Counted from the first letter of the stretch, positions 31,861-44,745 are shown. The stretch is DNA of 64,000 nucleotides from Rehmannia glutinosa (GCA_016081115.2 CM071930.1:7979419-8043418); one strand, 5' to 3'. The notes: a model not told the origin generated them from the letters alone. Numbers and translations are program-made.

Positions 31861-33675
31861 TTGTCTCTTTACTTGGCTAAGACTTGTATCAAATAATAGT
31901 TTTAAAAACTATTTTTATCTAAGAAACTTGACATCACCGCAAAACGAAATATTAGGCCTCGTTTTTTTATTTTCTATTTTCATTCTTTTCAAGTGTTTTT
32001 TTTTCAATTTTAAATAAATTTATTTTGATTTGGTGCATAAAATGTTGACTTTATTGAATAAAAATAATACTTTCAGGTGGGCTTCTCACTTTCTCTATGT
32101 TTAATCAATTTAAATTCAATTGAGAAATCATTACTAAATTTTGTTGTGAGCCTCACTCTAGAAAGAAAAAAACTATAATTAATTTATTAATAAATTTTAA
32201 CTATTTCAAAGCTAATGACATATTTTCATACATAAATTATGTGGATTTTACTTTGACAATACAAAGTAGATGTTTAATTTGGAAATTGTTGATTATAGGT
32301 AATAAAAGTAATTAGCACTTTAAATGGAGATTGATGAAAACAACAAAATGTATCCACACACCAGGCATAATATGTAAGTGATAAATGTTGCATCCAGTGT
32401 AGTGCTCCAGATATATCATCTAAATAACCGTAAAAATGACAAAATACATTTTCAGTATTTCGAACAGTAGGAACAATAACAAAAAGAAATGAAAATCAAA
32501 ACAAACAATATCTTAAATTCAGAAGAAATAGAATATTTGCTATTTTAATCTATCAATGTCATATGTCTATAAAAAAAATATTTTTGTACACAGGATTTAT
32601 TTTACATAATAAAATAATAAATAAAACAGGGTAAAAAATTGGAGATTCATATAATAATATTGGTATTAGCTATTGACTGGTCCAATGTGACATCTCCCCT
32701 TTCATCTTAGTGGACAAATTGTGACCACATTCCTTCTCTCTTATCCACACTGTTTTTATTCTTTCAACATCACATGCCATGCCCCCAAATACTCCCCTCC
32801 CCAATGCCACCAAAATTCAATAAATATTCATATTTTAATAATTTTGGTTTTGACCATATTCTTCTCCTCTCAAGTCTCAACCCATAATTAACCTGTAATA
32901 ATGTGTAGTTTAAGTCAATTAAAAAAACACATGCTTAGTCATTATATTTGCATCCAGAGGATCTATGAAAGATGCCTGCAAAAATGGTAATTGATTATTA
33001 ACTCTTGCCTTAAACTGACATAAATTTGCAATCACAATCTTCTGAAAGATTTTGTCCTGGGAGAATTTGTCGGATTAGTATTTTTTTTTCTCTCCTTAAT
33101 TTTTTAGAAACTCTCTAAAGTCCACTAACTAAATATAGTTGGTAGAACAAGAAAATTTATTTACAATACCAGGTGTTTTCATTAAATTAAACAAAATCAA
33201 TTTATGAAAAAGAGATTATTAGAGATTGCATCCATATGTTTAATGAAAGAGAAAGATTTTGGGGATTCTATATAATTAGCATTGTTCTAATATGAAAAAA
33301 TCCAATTATATTAGGATATTAAGATTTATCATTTGATATCTCGGACACAATAGAAAACAATTACCGATGTCATGATGGTTTAACTGAATAACTCTAGTAG
33401 TTATTTACATGCACCAACTAGAAATGCAGTTTCATGGTTGTGTTCGTTGTTTTCTCATGCATGGGTCAATCGACTTATCGACTTATTAGTTTTCGTCGTG
33501 GTTTGTTCATGGTTCAATCGATGCACGGAGATTGTTCGTTGTTCGTGGTTTAATCAAAAGCAGACTTGTAGACAGGTTAATTCTAGCCACATGGATTGAC
33601 AGTTCCACAGTAAACTGTAAATATGTAATACCCACTCATATATGTGTGAATATGTGATTCATGTTCTAGCCCATA
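31861..33675. other. Gene-free spacer
   Basis: AT-rich DNA. A CT-rich stretch with CCCCTCCCC near 32690-32880 could be a promoter or leader, but no gene follows on either strand. No transposon ends recognised. Confidence 0.45.
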
Positions 33676-33683
33676 TTTGCTAT

Positions 33684-33901
33684 CAGTGGCGGAACCTCCC
33701 ACTTGCCCCCCCCCCCCTCCAAAAAAAAAAATTTTTTTAAAAATTAATTTTTATACTTGTTATTTATTTTAAAAATACATTTATACTAGTTAAAAATTGC
33801 ATTTGCCCCCCCCCAAAAAAAAAAAAAATTGAAGAAAAATTTACTCTAGGTTTTCAAAATAGGTTTTGCCCCCCAACTCCCGAATCCTGCGTCCGCCACT
33901 G
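33684..33901. mobile_element. hAT-type MITE (CAGTGGCGGA family)
   Basis: Ends CAGTGGCGGAACC and GCGTCCGCCACTG are inverted repeats, flanked by the exact 8 bp duplication TTTGCTAT (33676-33683 and 33902-33909). Inside are two C-run/A-run tracts. 218 bp. Confidence 0.92.
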
Positions 33902-33909
33902 TTTGCTAT

Positions 33910-34895
33910 CATACTCAATTTCAAAAGAAAAGAAAAAACCATTCACAATATTTTATAAGATGTTTTGAAACTTATAAAAAGTTAGATTTTCTTTTATTAC
34001 AAGTTGTTCAAACCATTTAATAAATAATATAAAATTACAAAAACTTATAAAATATTTTAAAATCTTAAAAACTCTTTAATTAATTCTTGCGTTATTATTC
34101 TAAGATCCCAATCTTAATAAATGTTAAGTAAAATCCCACGGACATGTAAAGATCACATCATTGGAACTAACTTGTTGCGATGAACTGTGGTAGACAAGGA
34201 TTTGGTATGGTCGTGATCGTGGCCATGAACGTGGATGTTTAAAGACCCTACTACACTTTGCTATTTTGGAGGTTTATAGTATCTCAAGGGAACCATGGTA
34301 CCATCTAATGGTTAAGTGTCCATTTCAAGAAATAAATTCAATTTGTAATTGAGAGTTGGGACTTTGACCAAACCCTAACCTAATTAATGCATATATCAAT
34401 TTCATGCAAAACTCCATTTCCCTTTCGTGGACTTGTCTTCTTCCAACGCCTTATTTCCATTCACAATTATTCATTCTACTTTGGCCCCTTTTGCTGTGCC
34501 TCTTTTCTATTGGCCATATCTTAATCTTGGTCTAAATTTGCAATATATATTGAAAACTCTTTTTTTATTTTTATTTTTTATAAACTATTATTGATAATTA
34601 AATTTAATGTAATTAGAGGCAGTTTGAATCTTTTATTAATAAAAAAGGTAAAAATTTAAAGTATTAATTAATGACACTATCGATATCACTTGACATCTAT
34701 TAGTGGTATTTAAAATACAAGGTAAATACACAATTTGAAAAATAGTATCCTGAATGGATCAGTATGAGTACGTAGATTTTGCTATGATAAGGTGATTGGA
34801 ATAAATGACCAAAGGACCGGAACAAATACATATATTAGGAAGATTTGGGAAGAATAATAGCGAGAAAAAGTAGAGATCAATTCATGGAAAATGCT
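33910..34895. other. Gene-free spacer
   Basis: AT-rich DNA with no recognised frame or repeat. Confidence 0.5.
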
Positions 34896-34900
34896 AAGAA

Positions 34901-35929
34901 TGTTGGAAATTTTGGTTTTGATAAAGTGGGTGTCGACCCGACTTTGACTAATTTTTTGGTGGCTAAAAAAATTTAATTCTGGAAGAATTAAATTATATAT
35001 TATTAATCTACGTTCCGAGTAGATGTTCGTAGTATTTTTTATTTCTCAAACCGAATTTTGGTGAGTGAGAAATTAATACACGAAGGTAGCCACATAAATG
35101 GCATTATGTATAGATTATGTAAAGGAAAATGAAAGGTTTTTGTCATATCCCACATGGAATACAAATCATTGTTTATCCTAGTTTATTTAGTAGAAGGTGT
35201 TATATGTTGTATAAACTATAACACAAGTGGATGATCACAAGTGGGCCACACGCGCGCCGCTCCCCGGTTTTGGCGGGGTCGGGCGGCCCGAGCCTGTTGG
35301 GCCCGGTCTGGTCCACTAAAGTTTTGCCACTCAAAAAATGGGCTTGGCCATTTTTATTCAGCCGATTGTTGGACTTTGGAGCCCAATGAATCTGGACATT
35401 GTAGGTGTCCAAATTTGTGTGACTATTAGAGTGATCATCTGAAGAGAGCTCACTACTTGTCTGTTATGGAGTAGTGGGGTGTAACATCTGAGATGTTACA
35501 ATTGGATTAATGTCCACTACATTTTTATCTCCTGCGCAGGTGTTGGTCGTATATAAATTCATTGTTGTGCATTGCGAGAAATACGAGAAAAATTCAAAGC
35601 ATTTCATACACCTCCAAAAGCTATTTTTTGCATTCTACACCTAAAGTCCAAAGAACGGTCTTCAACATCTTCTAGTTCGAAGGAGCTTCTATGTTAGTGG
35701 TGCTTCTACACGAAGACAAAAAAAGTCGTTTCATCTTTGGAAGCAATACGTCGGGCCGAAGTGAGCACTAAGGGACGTAATTGCTTTGCGGAAAGAGATT
35801 CTTCTCGACTCGACTTTCTAAAAGTTCTTTTAAAGAAGTTGTAATAGCTAGTAATTTTCATTGTAATCCTTTGTTTCTATATTTTACCATTTTGAAGGCA
35901 TTCCCGATTATGTAACACTGTAATCAACA
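34901..35929 (+). repeat. 5' LTR of copia element 2
   Basis: 1029 bp. A GC-rich variable block near 35250-35310 differs from the 3' LTR. Short frames in it (35200-35429) are not genes. Confidence 0.93.
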
Positions 35930-35957
35930 ATCGCAAAGCAATTATCTGAAATTCACG

Positions 35958-36840
35958 ATGGCAAGCACAAACAGAACCCCGATCATACCTCTGCTCAAGC
36001 TAAGAAACCCGAAAAATTCATGGGTTTCGACTTCAAGAGGTGGCAAAAATGTTGTTGTTCTACCCGACTACCCAAGTGGCGAAGATCATCGACCGAGGAC
36101 GCTCTTGTTGTTGCCGAAAACAAAACGAATGCTGAAAAACGCGTTGCATTTGATGCATGGGGCCAGGGTGATTTCCTGTGCCATAACTATGTCCTAACGG
36201 ACGTAGTGATGCACTTTATAGTGTGTATTGTGCAGTGAAATCCTCCAAAGAATTATGGGATTCTTTGGAGAAGAAGTACAAAACCGAGGATGCTGGCACA
36301 AAGAAATTTGTTGTCGGTAAGTTCTTGGATTTTGTGATGGTTGATTCTAAAACCGTGATGGAACAAGTTTAGAAGTTCAGTTGATTCTACATGAAATCTC
36401 TCCGAGGGAATAGCTTTTTGGGAAGCATTCCAAGTGGCCGCCTTGATTGAGAAATTGCCCCAAGTTGGAGGGATTTCAAGAATTATCTCAAACATAAGCG
36501 AAAGGATATGGGACTAGAGGAGGATCGATTGTCAAACTCGAGGTGGGAAGCAATAGGAGGATTGACTCTAAGTCCAAGCTTGTCCCTATGGAGTCAAAAG
36601 CCAACTTGATGGAGCACGGCTCGTCAAGTAACTCGAAGAAAAGGCCTAACGATAAAAGCAAGAAGAAACCGACACTATTCCAATTTGGAAAATTCCAGGA
36701 GCTTCCTACAATCGTGGCAAACCTAACCATATGGCAAAGGGTATGTCGTCAACCAAAAAAAAAGAAAACCAAACCAAAACGCGATCCCAATGCCAATGTG
36801 GTTGAAGAAATGGAGCCGACGAGGCGTTGACATGTCGGCG
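35958..36840 (+). pseudogene. Copia element 2 gag remnant
   Basis: Frames shared between 35958-36197 and 36020-36238 give FKRW followed by broken DUF4219/UBN2-type gag sequence. Further pieces (36241-36500) read LWDSLEKKYKTEDAG-like gag. A Lys-rich stretch with no intact zinc knuckle follows. Several frameshifts. Confidence 0.65.
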
Positions 36841-37415
36841 GTGGTGTTTGAAGCCAATTTGGTGGATAATCCAAAAGAATGGTTTGTGGATCTCATGGTG
36901 CCACTTGCCGTATGCGTTACGATAAGGATGCATTCTCTTCTTACATCCCATCGACCAGGAAGGAAGCTCCATATGGGGAATCACGCTTCTTCCGATGTTC
37001 TTTGGCGTTGGAACGGTGGTGCTAAAGCTTACTTCGGAAAGGAGTTGAAGTGAAGGATATCTTTGCATGTCCCAGGACATCCATAAAAAACGGTTTCGGG
37101 TTATTCTTTGGTCAACCATGGGTTTAGACTAGTTTTTAGTCCGAAAAGTTTGTCTTAGCAAATTCCAGCCGTTCTTGGTAGGGGTTATCTAGACAAAGGA
37201 TTGTTCAAAATGAATGTAATGATTGTACGCCGTTTTGGCAAGAATATGAATAAGAATGAATCTTCATCTGTTTATATTGCTGAGTGCTCTACTTTATGGC
37301 ATATTAGATTAGGACATGTAAATCTGAATGCTATAAAAATATTGGTAAATTAGAATTAATTAATTTACCTGAAGTAAACTCACAAAGAAAATGTGAAGTT
37401 TGTGTTGAAGCTAAA

Positions 37416-37847
37416 ATGGCTAGATTACCGTTTCATTCGGTTGAAAGGAGCACTTCACCTTTAGAGTTAATACACACTGATGTGTGTGATCTAAAATTTG
37501 TGCAAACTAAAGGTGGTAAAAAATATTTCATCACATTTATTGATAATTGCACAAGGTTTTGCTACTTATACTTGTTAAGAAGCAAAGATGAAGCATTAGA
37601 GGCTTTTAAGAATTATAACAATGAAGTTGAAAATCAACTTGGCAGCTGGATTAAAATAATTCGGAGTGATAGAGGTGGCGAATATGTTGCCCCATTTGAA
37701 GAACTATGTACCCAGTCGGGCATAATTCATCAAACAACAACACCGTATTCACCACAGTCTAACGGTGTTGCTGAACGCAAAAACCGGACTCTAAAAGATA
37801 TGATGAATGCCATGTTGATAAGTTCCGGATTACCCCACAATATGTGA
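37416..37847 (+). pseudogene. Copia element 2 integrase core remnant
   Basis: 144 open codons contain the retroviral-type integrase core. The three acidic positions are visible in HTDVCDLKF (first Asp), IIRSDRGGEY (second Asp) and NGVAERKNRT (Glu). Upstream, 37260-37415 holds an out-of-frame GAG-pre-integrase piece (LWHIRLGHVN-like). The frame closes at a TGA at 37845 and the C-terminal part is broken. Confidence 0.85.
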
Positions 37848-38439
37848 GGGGGAAGCTGTTTTAACAACCAACCACATATTGAATAAAATACCACTTAAAG
37901 GGAAAGATAAGACACCTTATGAATTGTGGAAAAATCGTAAGCCTTCTTATAAATACCTTAAAGTGTGGGGTGTTTGGCTAAGGTAGCAATACGAACCAAA
38001 ACAAGTTAAAATTGGACCAAAGACATTGTTGATTGTGTCTTTGTGGGATATGCATACCAAAGTAGTGCATATAGGTTTATGATACATAAGTCAGAAATCA
38101 GGAAATGATCAAGGTACCATAATCGAATCAAGAAATCTTTGTATTCTTTGAGGATGTCTACTCTTGTAGAGAAAAGTTAGAAGTGAGTACTAATAAAAGA
38201 ACTCACGAATCGCAAGTGGTTCAACACCAATTAGTGAAGAATCGAGACGCGAAGAAGAGGTCTAAGACGGCTAAGTCTTTTGGGCGGATTACATAACATT
38301 TATGTTAGATGGTGAGTCAAACTCGATTAAAGAGGCTCTAAGTAGTCCGGATGCTCCGTTCGCAAGAAGCTATCAATAGTGAAATTGAGTCTATTCTCCG
38401 CAAAACCATACTTGGGAGTTGGTTGATCTCCTGTGGTCA

Positions 38440-38960
38440 TAAAACTTTAGGATGTAAATGGATCCTAAAGAAGAAGTATAAAGAGATGGAACTATTGATA
38501 AGTATAAAGCACGACTTGTAGCCAAAGGCTTTAAACAAAAAGAAGGATATGACTTCTTTGATACCTATTCTCCAGTAACGAGGATCGCGTCTATTCGAGT
38601 GCTTCTCGCGATTGCTGCCTTGCATAATCTAGAGATTCATCAGATGGATGTCAAGACGACATTTTATGAATGGAGAGATAGATGTTGAAATCTACATGGA
38701 ACAACTGAAGGGTTTGTTGCACCCGGTCAAGAAAAGAAGGTGTGCAAGTTAATAAGATCCTTATGCGGTGAAACAAGCTCCAAAACAATGGCATCTTAAG
38801 TTTGACAATATGATGTTGTCAAATGGATTTAAAATCAACGAGTGTGATAAATGCGTATATGTCAAAGGGACATCGAAGCATTTGTCATAGTTTGTCTATA
38901 CGTAGAGCGATTTGTTAATCATGGGCGTAGTCATGATACTATCATGGAGACTAAAAGAAT
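38440..38960 (+). pseudogene. Copia element 2 reverse transcriptase remnant
   Basis: In shifting frames the DNA encodes KWILKKKYK, YKARLVAKGFKQKEGYD, TYSPVTRIASIRVLLAIAA and LEIHQMDVKT, the copia RT N-terminal half, then broken palm sequence. Frameshifts and stops occur throughout. Confidence 0.75.
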
Positions 38961-39169
38961 GTTAAAGAGAAACTTTGACATTAAGGATATGGGGCGGTGA
39001 TGTAATCCTTGGGATAAAAATCATCGAACTCGATGAAATTATCTTGTCACAATCCCACTATGTGGAGAAAGTGCTCAAGAAATTCAATGCTTTTGCGCAG
39101 TTCACCGTCAAAGATGCCCATTGATTTAAGTTTAAATCTGGTTGCTAATAAAGCGAGAACAGTGGCTCG

Positions 39170-39759
39170 ATGATGGAATACTCACGTATAACAGCGATCG
39201 ATGTACATCACAAATTGTACACGCCCGACTTGGCCTACCCTGTAAATATGTTGAGTAGGTTCACGAGCAATCCAAGCCATGAGCATTGGAAAACGTTAAC
39301 CAGGGTGTTAAAATACTTGAAGTATACCTTGGATTATGGGCTATACTACTCAAGATATCCAACTGTACTTGAAGGATATAGTGATGCTAGTTGGATTTCA
39401 GATTCGAAAGATTCTTATTCAACTAGTGGAAGTCCACGAAGCAAATGTGTATAGCTCGGTCCACCATGGAATCTGAGTTTATAGCTTTGGATAAAGTGGT
39501 GAAGAAAGAGTGGCTTCGAAACTTTTTGGAAGATATTCCATGTTGGAGGAAGCTGTGCTTCGTGATGATTCACCGTGATAGCGCTTCTATAGGAAGGGCA
39601 CGATCAATATGTATAACGGTAAGTCTAGACATATTCGTCGGAGACACAATACCGATTAGACAATTGATCTCAAATGGTGTGATGTCAATTGACTACGTAA
39701 AAGTCAAAAGACAATTTGGCGAGATCCTTGTGACGAAAGGATCAATCGAGATCAATTAG
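39170..39759 (+). pseudogene. Copia element 2 RNase H remnant
   Basis: Two overlapping frames give LAYPVNMLSRFTSNP, VLKYLKYTLDYGLYYS, GYSDASWISD and STMESEFIALDK, the copia RNase H region, with a frameshift near 39440. Later residues decay, and the usual catalytic DN motif is altered to HRDSAS-like sequence. Confidence 0.8.
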
Positions 39760-40359
39760 GTAAATTGCTAGAGGGAATGGGCTTAAAGTCCACAAAGTAA
39801 AAATAACCATCATAGTGGTAACCCAACCATGATGACTGGAGATCCCAAGAACTTGGTTCAATGGGAAAACTAAACTATGAAGGTTATGTTGTAACACTTG
39901 GAAACAATGTTATAACCCATCCCTAGAAAGCAATACCAAGTGTTGAAACACCTGCAAAGTTGTAGTGAGGCTAAGTCAATTGACTTTTAATGATTCCTAC
40001 ACCTCGTTGAGGTTGAGTATGGCAGGATACTCGAATATGAGATCACCTATATAAGTAAGAAGTGCGGGCCGCTTCAAAGTAACACTTATGAATCCAAAGT
40101 GGTGTCCATGGCCGAAATGGACACAAAACGTGAGAACAGAAGGTGTTGAGACCTTATTGTGTTAATACTGTTGACTCGGTATACACCGTGGAGGAATAGT
40201 TCAAGGCATTGCGTCCACTAAGCCGCCAGTGTACCCGATGGTATTGACTACGGAAGGTTCAAAGCCATAAGCTACCTTTCCAAATACAATATTGTCTCTT
40301 GAGGACTGGTTTGCGTGCCTGCATTCATGCATACATTAATTTCCACTCATGTGGGGGAT

Positions 40360-41428
40360 TGTTGGAAATTTTGGTTTTGATAAAGTGGGTGTCGACCCGA
40401 CTTTGACCAATTTTTCGGTGGCTAAAAAAATTTAATTCTGGAAGAATTAAATTATATATTATTAATCTACGTTCCGAGTAGATGTTCATATTATTTTTTA
40501 TTTGTCAAAACCGAATTTCGGTGAGTGAGAAATTAATACACAAAGGTAGCCACATAAATGGGCATTATGTATAGATTATGTAAAGGGAAATGAAAGGCTT
40601 TTGCCTTATCCCACATGGAATACAAATCATTGTTTATCTTAGTTTATTTACTAGAAGGTGTTATATGTTGTATAAACTATAACACAAGTGGATGATCACA
40701 AGTGGACCACATGCGCGCGCGCGCGCCCGCCCGGCCCGGCCTGGGCCTGGACATGGGCATGGGCCTGGGCCTGGGCTTGGGCTGGGGCGGCCCGGTCCTG
40801 TTGGGCCCGGGTCCAGGTCCACTAAAGTTTTGCCACTCGAAAATAGGCTTGGCCCAGATTCGAGTGACTGTTGGACTGTTGGAGCCCAATGAATCTGGAC
40901 ATTGTAGGTGTTCAGATTCATGTGACTGTTAGAGTGATCATCTGAAGAGAGCCCACTACTTGTCTGTTATGGAGTAGTGGGGTGTAACATCTGGGATGTT
41001 ACAATTGGATTAATGCCCACTACATTTTTATCTCCTGCAGGTGTTGGGTTGTATATAAATTCATTATTGTGCATTGCAAAAATACACAGAAAAATTCATA
41101 GCATTTCATACACCTCCAAAAGCTATTTTTTGCATTCTACACATAAAGTCCAACAACCAGTCTTCAACATCTTCTAGTTCGAATGAGCTTATGTGTTAGT
41201 GGTGCTACTACACAGAAGACGTAAGCCGTTTCATCTTTGGAAGCAATACGTCAGACCGTGAGCACTAGCCGGGACGTAATTGCTTTGCGGAAAGAGATTC
41301 TTCTCGACTCGGCTTTCTGAAAGTTCTTTTAAAGAAGTTGTAATAGCTAGTAATTTTCATTGTAATCCTTTGTTTCTGTATTTTGCCATTTTGAAGGCAT
41401 TCCCAATTCTGTAACATTGTAATCAACA
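40360..41428 (+). repeat. 3' LTR of copia element 2
   Basis: 1069 bp, TGTTGG...AATCAACA, preceded by the polypurine tract. It carries a GGGCCTG-type minisatellite at about 40710-40815 that the 5' LTR lacks in this form. Confidence 0.93.
40710..40815. repeat. GC-rich minisatellite in the 3' LTR
   Basis: A CGCGCG run is followed by tandem TGGGCATGGGCC / TGGGCTTGGGC hexamer-like units. Gly/Pro-rich frames here (40661-40932) on both strands are artefacts of the repeat. Confidence 0.85.
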
Positions 41429-42103
41429 AAGAATTAATTTCAATTCAAATTTTCTCTTGTAATTGATATTCTATATAACACAATTTGAGAAAAAAGAAAT
41501 TTGAGTGGATTAGTGGAGTTAATTGATTTTTTGCTACAATAAACTGAATAAATGACCCAAGGACCGGAGCATTGATAATACATATATTTCATCTCATATT
41601 TGTAATTACTATTAATATAAGTCTAAGTGTACAAAATGATATTATTAATACGAGTTGAGCGCATGTATTGATGCTTTACAAGAAAACTTAATATCAATTG
41701 AAATGGAAGATCAGAATGAATAAATTTAACTACTGATCAATTAAATATTGTTAATATTTGATAGTTGACAATTTTGGTTTGTTTATTATGTGTGTGCACG
41801 ATGGTGGGTTGTAGTGTTGTAAATCAGTGATGCACACTACAAGAAAACAAGGAAATTCTAACAGAAAAAAAAAACTGATGGAATTTGGTCAATTACCATT
41901 GGAATTATCGATTCCAACAGGAATTCCAATAGAAAAAAACTAATGGAATTTGGTCAATTACCGTTGGAATTATCGATTCCAATGAAAACTCCAATATAAA
42001 ATGCATCATTGGTGAAATGGTCATTGGAATGGCAAAATTTCATAAAAAATTCCAATGGAGAAATATTCTAATAGTACTTCCAACAGTATTTATCCATTGA
42101 TAT

Positions 42104-42744
42104 TATGGCTGTAAACGAACAGAGCGTTCGGCAAACTACTCGTGAACAAGCTCGGATATTGTTCGTTTATGTTCGTTTATTTAGTTAAACGAACATAAAC
42201 GAACAAATTTTAGAGCTCATTAAATAAACGAATAGAGCTTGAACAATCCTATACTCGTTCATTAATAGCTCGTGAACAAGCTCGTTTAGTGTTCGTTTAT
42301 AAATGTTCATGAACAAGCTCGTTTAGTGTTTGTTTAGAATTGTTCGTGAACAAGCTCGTTAAGGGCTCGGCTAATAGCTCGATTATTATTCAATTAATAA
42401 TAAATAATGTTATTTAATTTAAAAATATTTAATTTAAATATTGATATTTGTTTGTTTGTTTGTTTGTTCGTTCGTGAACAGAATTGTTGATTGTTCACGA
42501 ACAGTTTATGAACACAAATTTGAATATGAACATGTTCGCGAACACGTAATGAACACGAACTCAAATATGAACATGTTCACGAACATGTTCGTGAACAAAT
42601 TCGAGCATAACAATAATTAAATGAACGAACACGAACACAAACTTAATAAATTTAAATGAGCTCGAGCCGAGCTCGAACAGGACCAAAAATAAACAAACAT
42701 TTGGCAAACAACGCTCGGCTCGGCTCGGATCGCTTACAGCCCTA
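42104..42744. mobile_element. hAT-type foldback element nested in the CACTA
   Basis: Ends TATGGCTGTAAACGAAC and CGCTTACAGCCCTA, with repeated GAACAAGCTCG and TTCGTGAACA words through the body. It is flanked by the exact 8 bp duplication ATTGATAT (42096-42103 and 42745-42752). Non-coding. Confidence 0.88.
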
Positions 42745-43171
42745 ATTGATATATACAACCGTTGAAAAAAAAACTCCAACTTTTTTCCAACACTAATTCC
42801 AACAGAGTTATACCATTGGAATTTAGTCCAATAGTATATCCATTGGAATTTTTATATAATCGTTGGAAAAAAATCCAACGGTTATTCCAACGGAGTTATA
42901 CCATTGGAATTTAGTCCAATAGTATATATCTGTTAGAATATTCAATCATTTTATCTCATTATCTAATATCTTTAACTTCTCAGTAAGTCACTCATCTTCA
43001 ATTTGTCCTAAGTTAAGCATGTTTAACTATGTAATTTCAATAAGATTGACTCCAAAAGAGAAGATATATTTTATCGATATGGTTAATACTATCAAATATT
43101 TTAACCCCTGTTGAAATTTTCCAATGATATGTAATGTCCTATGGAATTTTCCAACAACATGATGTACCATT

Positions 43172-44162
43172 TGTTAGAATTTGGTCCAGCATCCTGCCTG
43201 CAATGGCTTTGAAAGAGGCACGAGGCGTGGCCCGTGATTCAAACTCGTGAGCGCTGGATTGCACAGTTAAAGGAGAGCTTAAAAGATTCGATATTGACTA
43301 TATATACCAACAAATGCACCTTCTTTTCAGGTGCCCATGACATAGAAACTCTGAGATTAAGTGTGTTTAGTCTGGAGTAGACATGAGATGGGTGACCTTC
43401 TGAGAGTTTTCTAGGATGCGCGTGAGTGAGGACAAAGAGCGCTACAAAAGACTCGTGTTGGTTTGTGGGGACAGTCATCAATCCGGGTAGCGCTTGAGGT
43501 CCAACAACTGGTATCAGAGCAGGTCACAGGTTCGAATTTCCTTGGAAGCACGCTGCAGTGGAGGTTGCCAGGAGCGGTGGAACTAAGATACTGGCACAAC
43601 GGAGGTAAACGGACCAGAACTGAAGGGTAGGTTGCCACGTGGGCCGAAACTGAGGTTAAACGGACAGGAACTGAAGGTGTAGGTTGCTGGGTAGCCAGAA
43701 CTGAGAGGTTGGCATGATGCGGTGCTTGAACTAAAGAAGTTGGCGTTAGAACTGAGGAAGTTTGCTGGGTAGAGGAGGTTGCCAAGCACTGGAGCTGAGA
43801 TGCTGGCAGGTGCTAGAAGGGGATTGTTGGGATTTGGTCCAGCATCCTGCCTGCAATGGGCTTTAAAAGAGGCCCAAGGCGCGGCTCGTGATTCAAACTT
43901 GGGAGCGCTGGATTGCATAGTTAAATGAGAGCTTAAAAGATTTGATATAAACTACCTATATCAACAGATGCATCTTTTCTTTCTGGTGCTCATTACATAG
44001 AAACTCTTAGGTTAAGTGTGCTTGGCCTGGAGTAGACATGAGATGGGTGACCCTCTGGGAAGTTTTCTAGGGTGCGCGTAAGTGAGGACAAAGCGCGCTA
44101 GAAAAGACTCGTGTTGGTTTGTGGGGACAGTCGTCAATCCGAATTGCGCTTGAGGTCCAACA
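43172..44162 (+). mobile_element. Cassandra TRIM retrotransposon (5S-derived LTRs)
   Basis: Direct repeats 43172-43506 and 43825-44162 (TGTTRG...CCAACA), exact 5 bp duplication CCATT (43167-43171 and 44163-44167), and the methionine-tRNA primer site TGGTATCAGAGC at 43509-43520, two bases after the 5' LTR. Both LTRs carry a 5S rRNA-like segment (about 43345-43422 and 44002-44080) with AGRTTAAGTGTG, GGAGTAGACATGAGATGG and GGGTGACC. This 5S content defines Cassandra elements, which are non-coding and borrow proteins. Frames on the minus strand across it (43239-43918) are not genes. Confidence 0.95.
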
Positions 44163-44745
44163 CCATTGTAATTTTCATTGGAATTTTAACAACTCCAACG
44201 GAAATTCCAATGATTAATTCTAACATTTTGTTTATCGATGGATTTTTTCTTGGAAATCTCCAATGGTATATTTTAGCAATTGTATTTTTGTTGGAGTTTT
44301 TAAAATTCTAATAGTATTTCCAATGGTTCATTCCAACGATTTTATTACCGTTGGAATTACTGTTGGAATTTTAAACTTTCCAACACTTTTCTATTTCATT
44401 GGAATTATTTTGTTGGAATTTGATTGTTTTCTTGTAATGGCAACACTGTTTAAACGATATCTAGACAGATTACGTCCTAGATTTGGTGCATGTTTGTTTG
44501 ACAGGTTTTCTATTATTATTTACATGTTGCTGAAAATTTTATCTTGACATATGATAATTGATTTTCTGTTAGAAATTGCCTTTATTTGTACATTGCTTTC
44601 CTTGTTTGAAAGATATTTTTCTACAATGAAAGAATCAAATTTGGTTGACTTTCTTTTTGTTGCCGATTTGTTTCTCAATTGCATGGTACGTGTTTCTGGA
44701 GTATTTTGCTATATAAGAAGAGTCATCCCTTGAAGATAAACACAC

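Larger units (their letters stand above)
34901..41428 (+). mobile_element. Ty1/copia LTR retrotransposon 2, decayed
   Basis: Two direct LTRs (TGTTGGAAATTTTGG...GTAATCAACA) of 1029 and 1069 bp bound a 4.43 kb interior, flanked by the exact 5 bp duplication AAGAA (34896-34900 and 41429-41433). The polypurine tract ATGTGGGGGAT adjoins the 3' LTR. Coding order gag, integrase, reverse transcriptase, RNase H identifies copia. All frames are broken, so it is inactive. The usual plant methionine-tRNA primer site is not seen after the 5' LTR (ATCGCAAAGCAATTATCTG instead). Confidence 0.95.
41835..44439. mobile_element. Non-autonomous CACTA element, 2.6 kb, composite
   Basis: Ends CACTACAAGAAAAC and GTTTTCTTGTAATG (one mismatch) are flanked by the 3 bp duplication GCA (41832-41834 and 44440-44442). 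Subterminal arrays of CATTGGAATT / TTCCAATGG words fill both sides, the usual transposase-binding landscape of CACTA elements. There is no transposase. It contains a nested hAT element (42104-42744) and a nested Cassandra TRIM (43172-44162); without them it is about 0.96 kb. Confidence 0.9.

Noticed and set aside
40661..40932. Gly/Pro- and Arg/Ala-rich frames on both strands
   Set aside because: Artefacts of the GC minisatellite in the 3' LTR of copia element 2.
43345..43422. 5S rRNA gene
   Set aside because: Only the 3' part of a 5S-like sequence is present, twice, inside direct LTRs with a primer-binding site, so it belongs to a Cassandra element.
43239..43918. Minus-strand frames of 80-124 codons
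   Set aside because: They run antisense across a non-coding Cassandra TRIM, including its 5S-derived LTRs.
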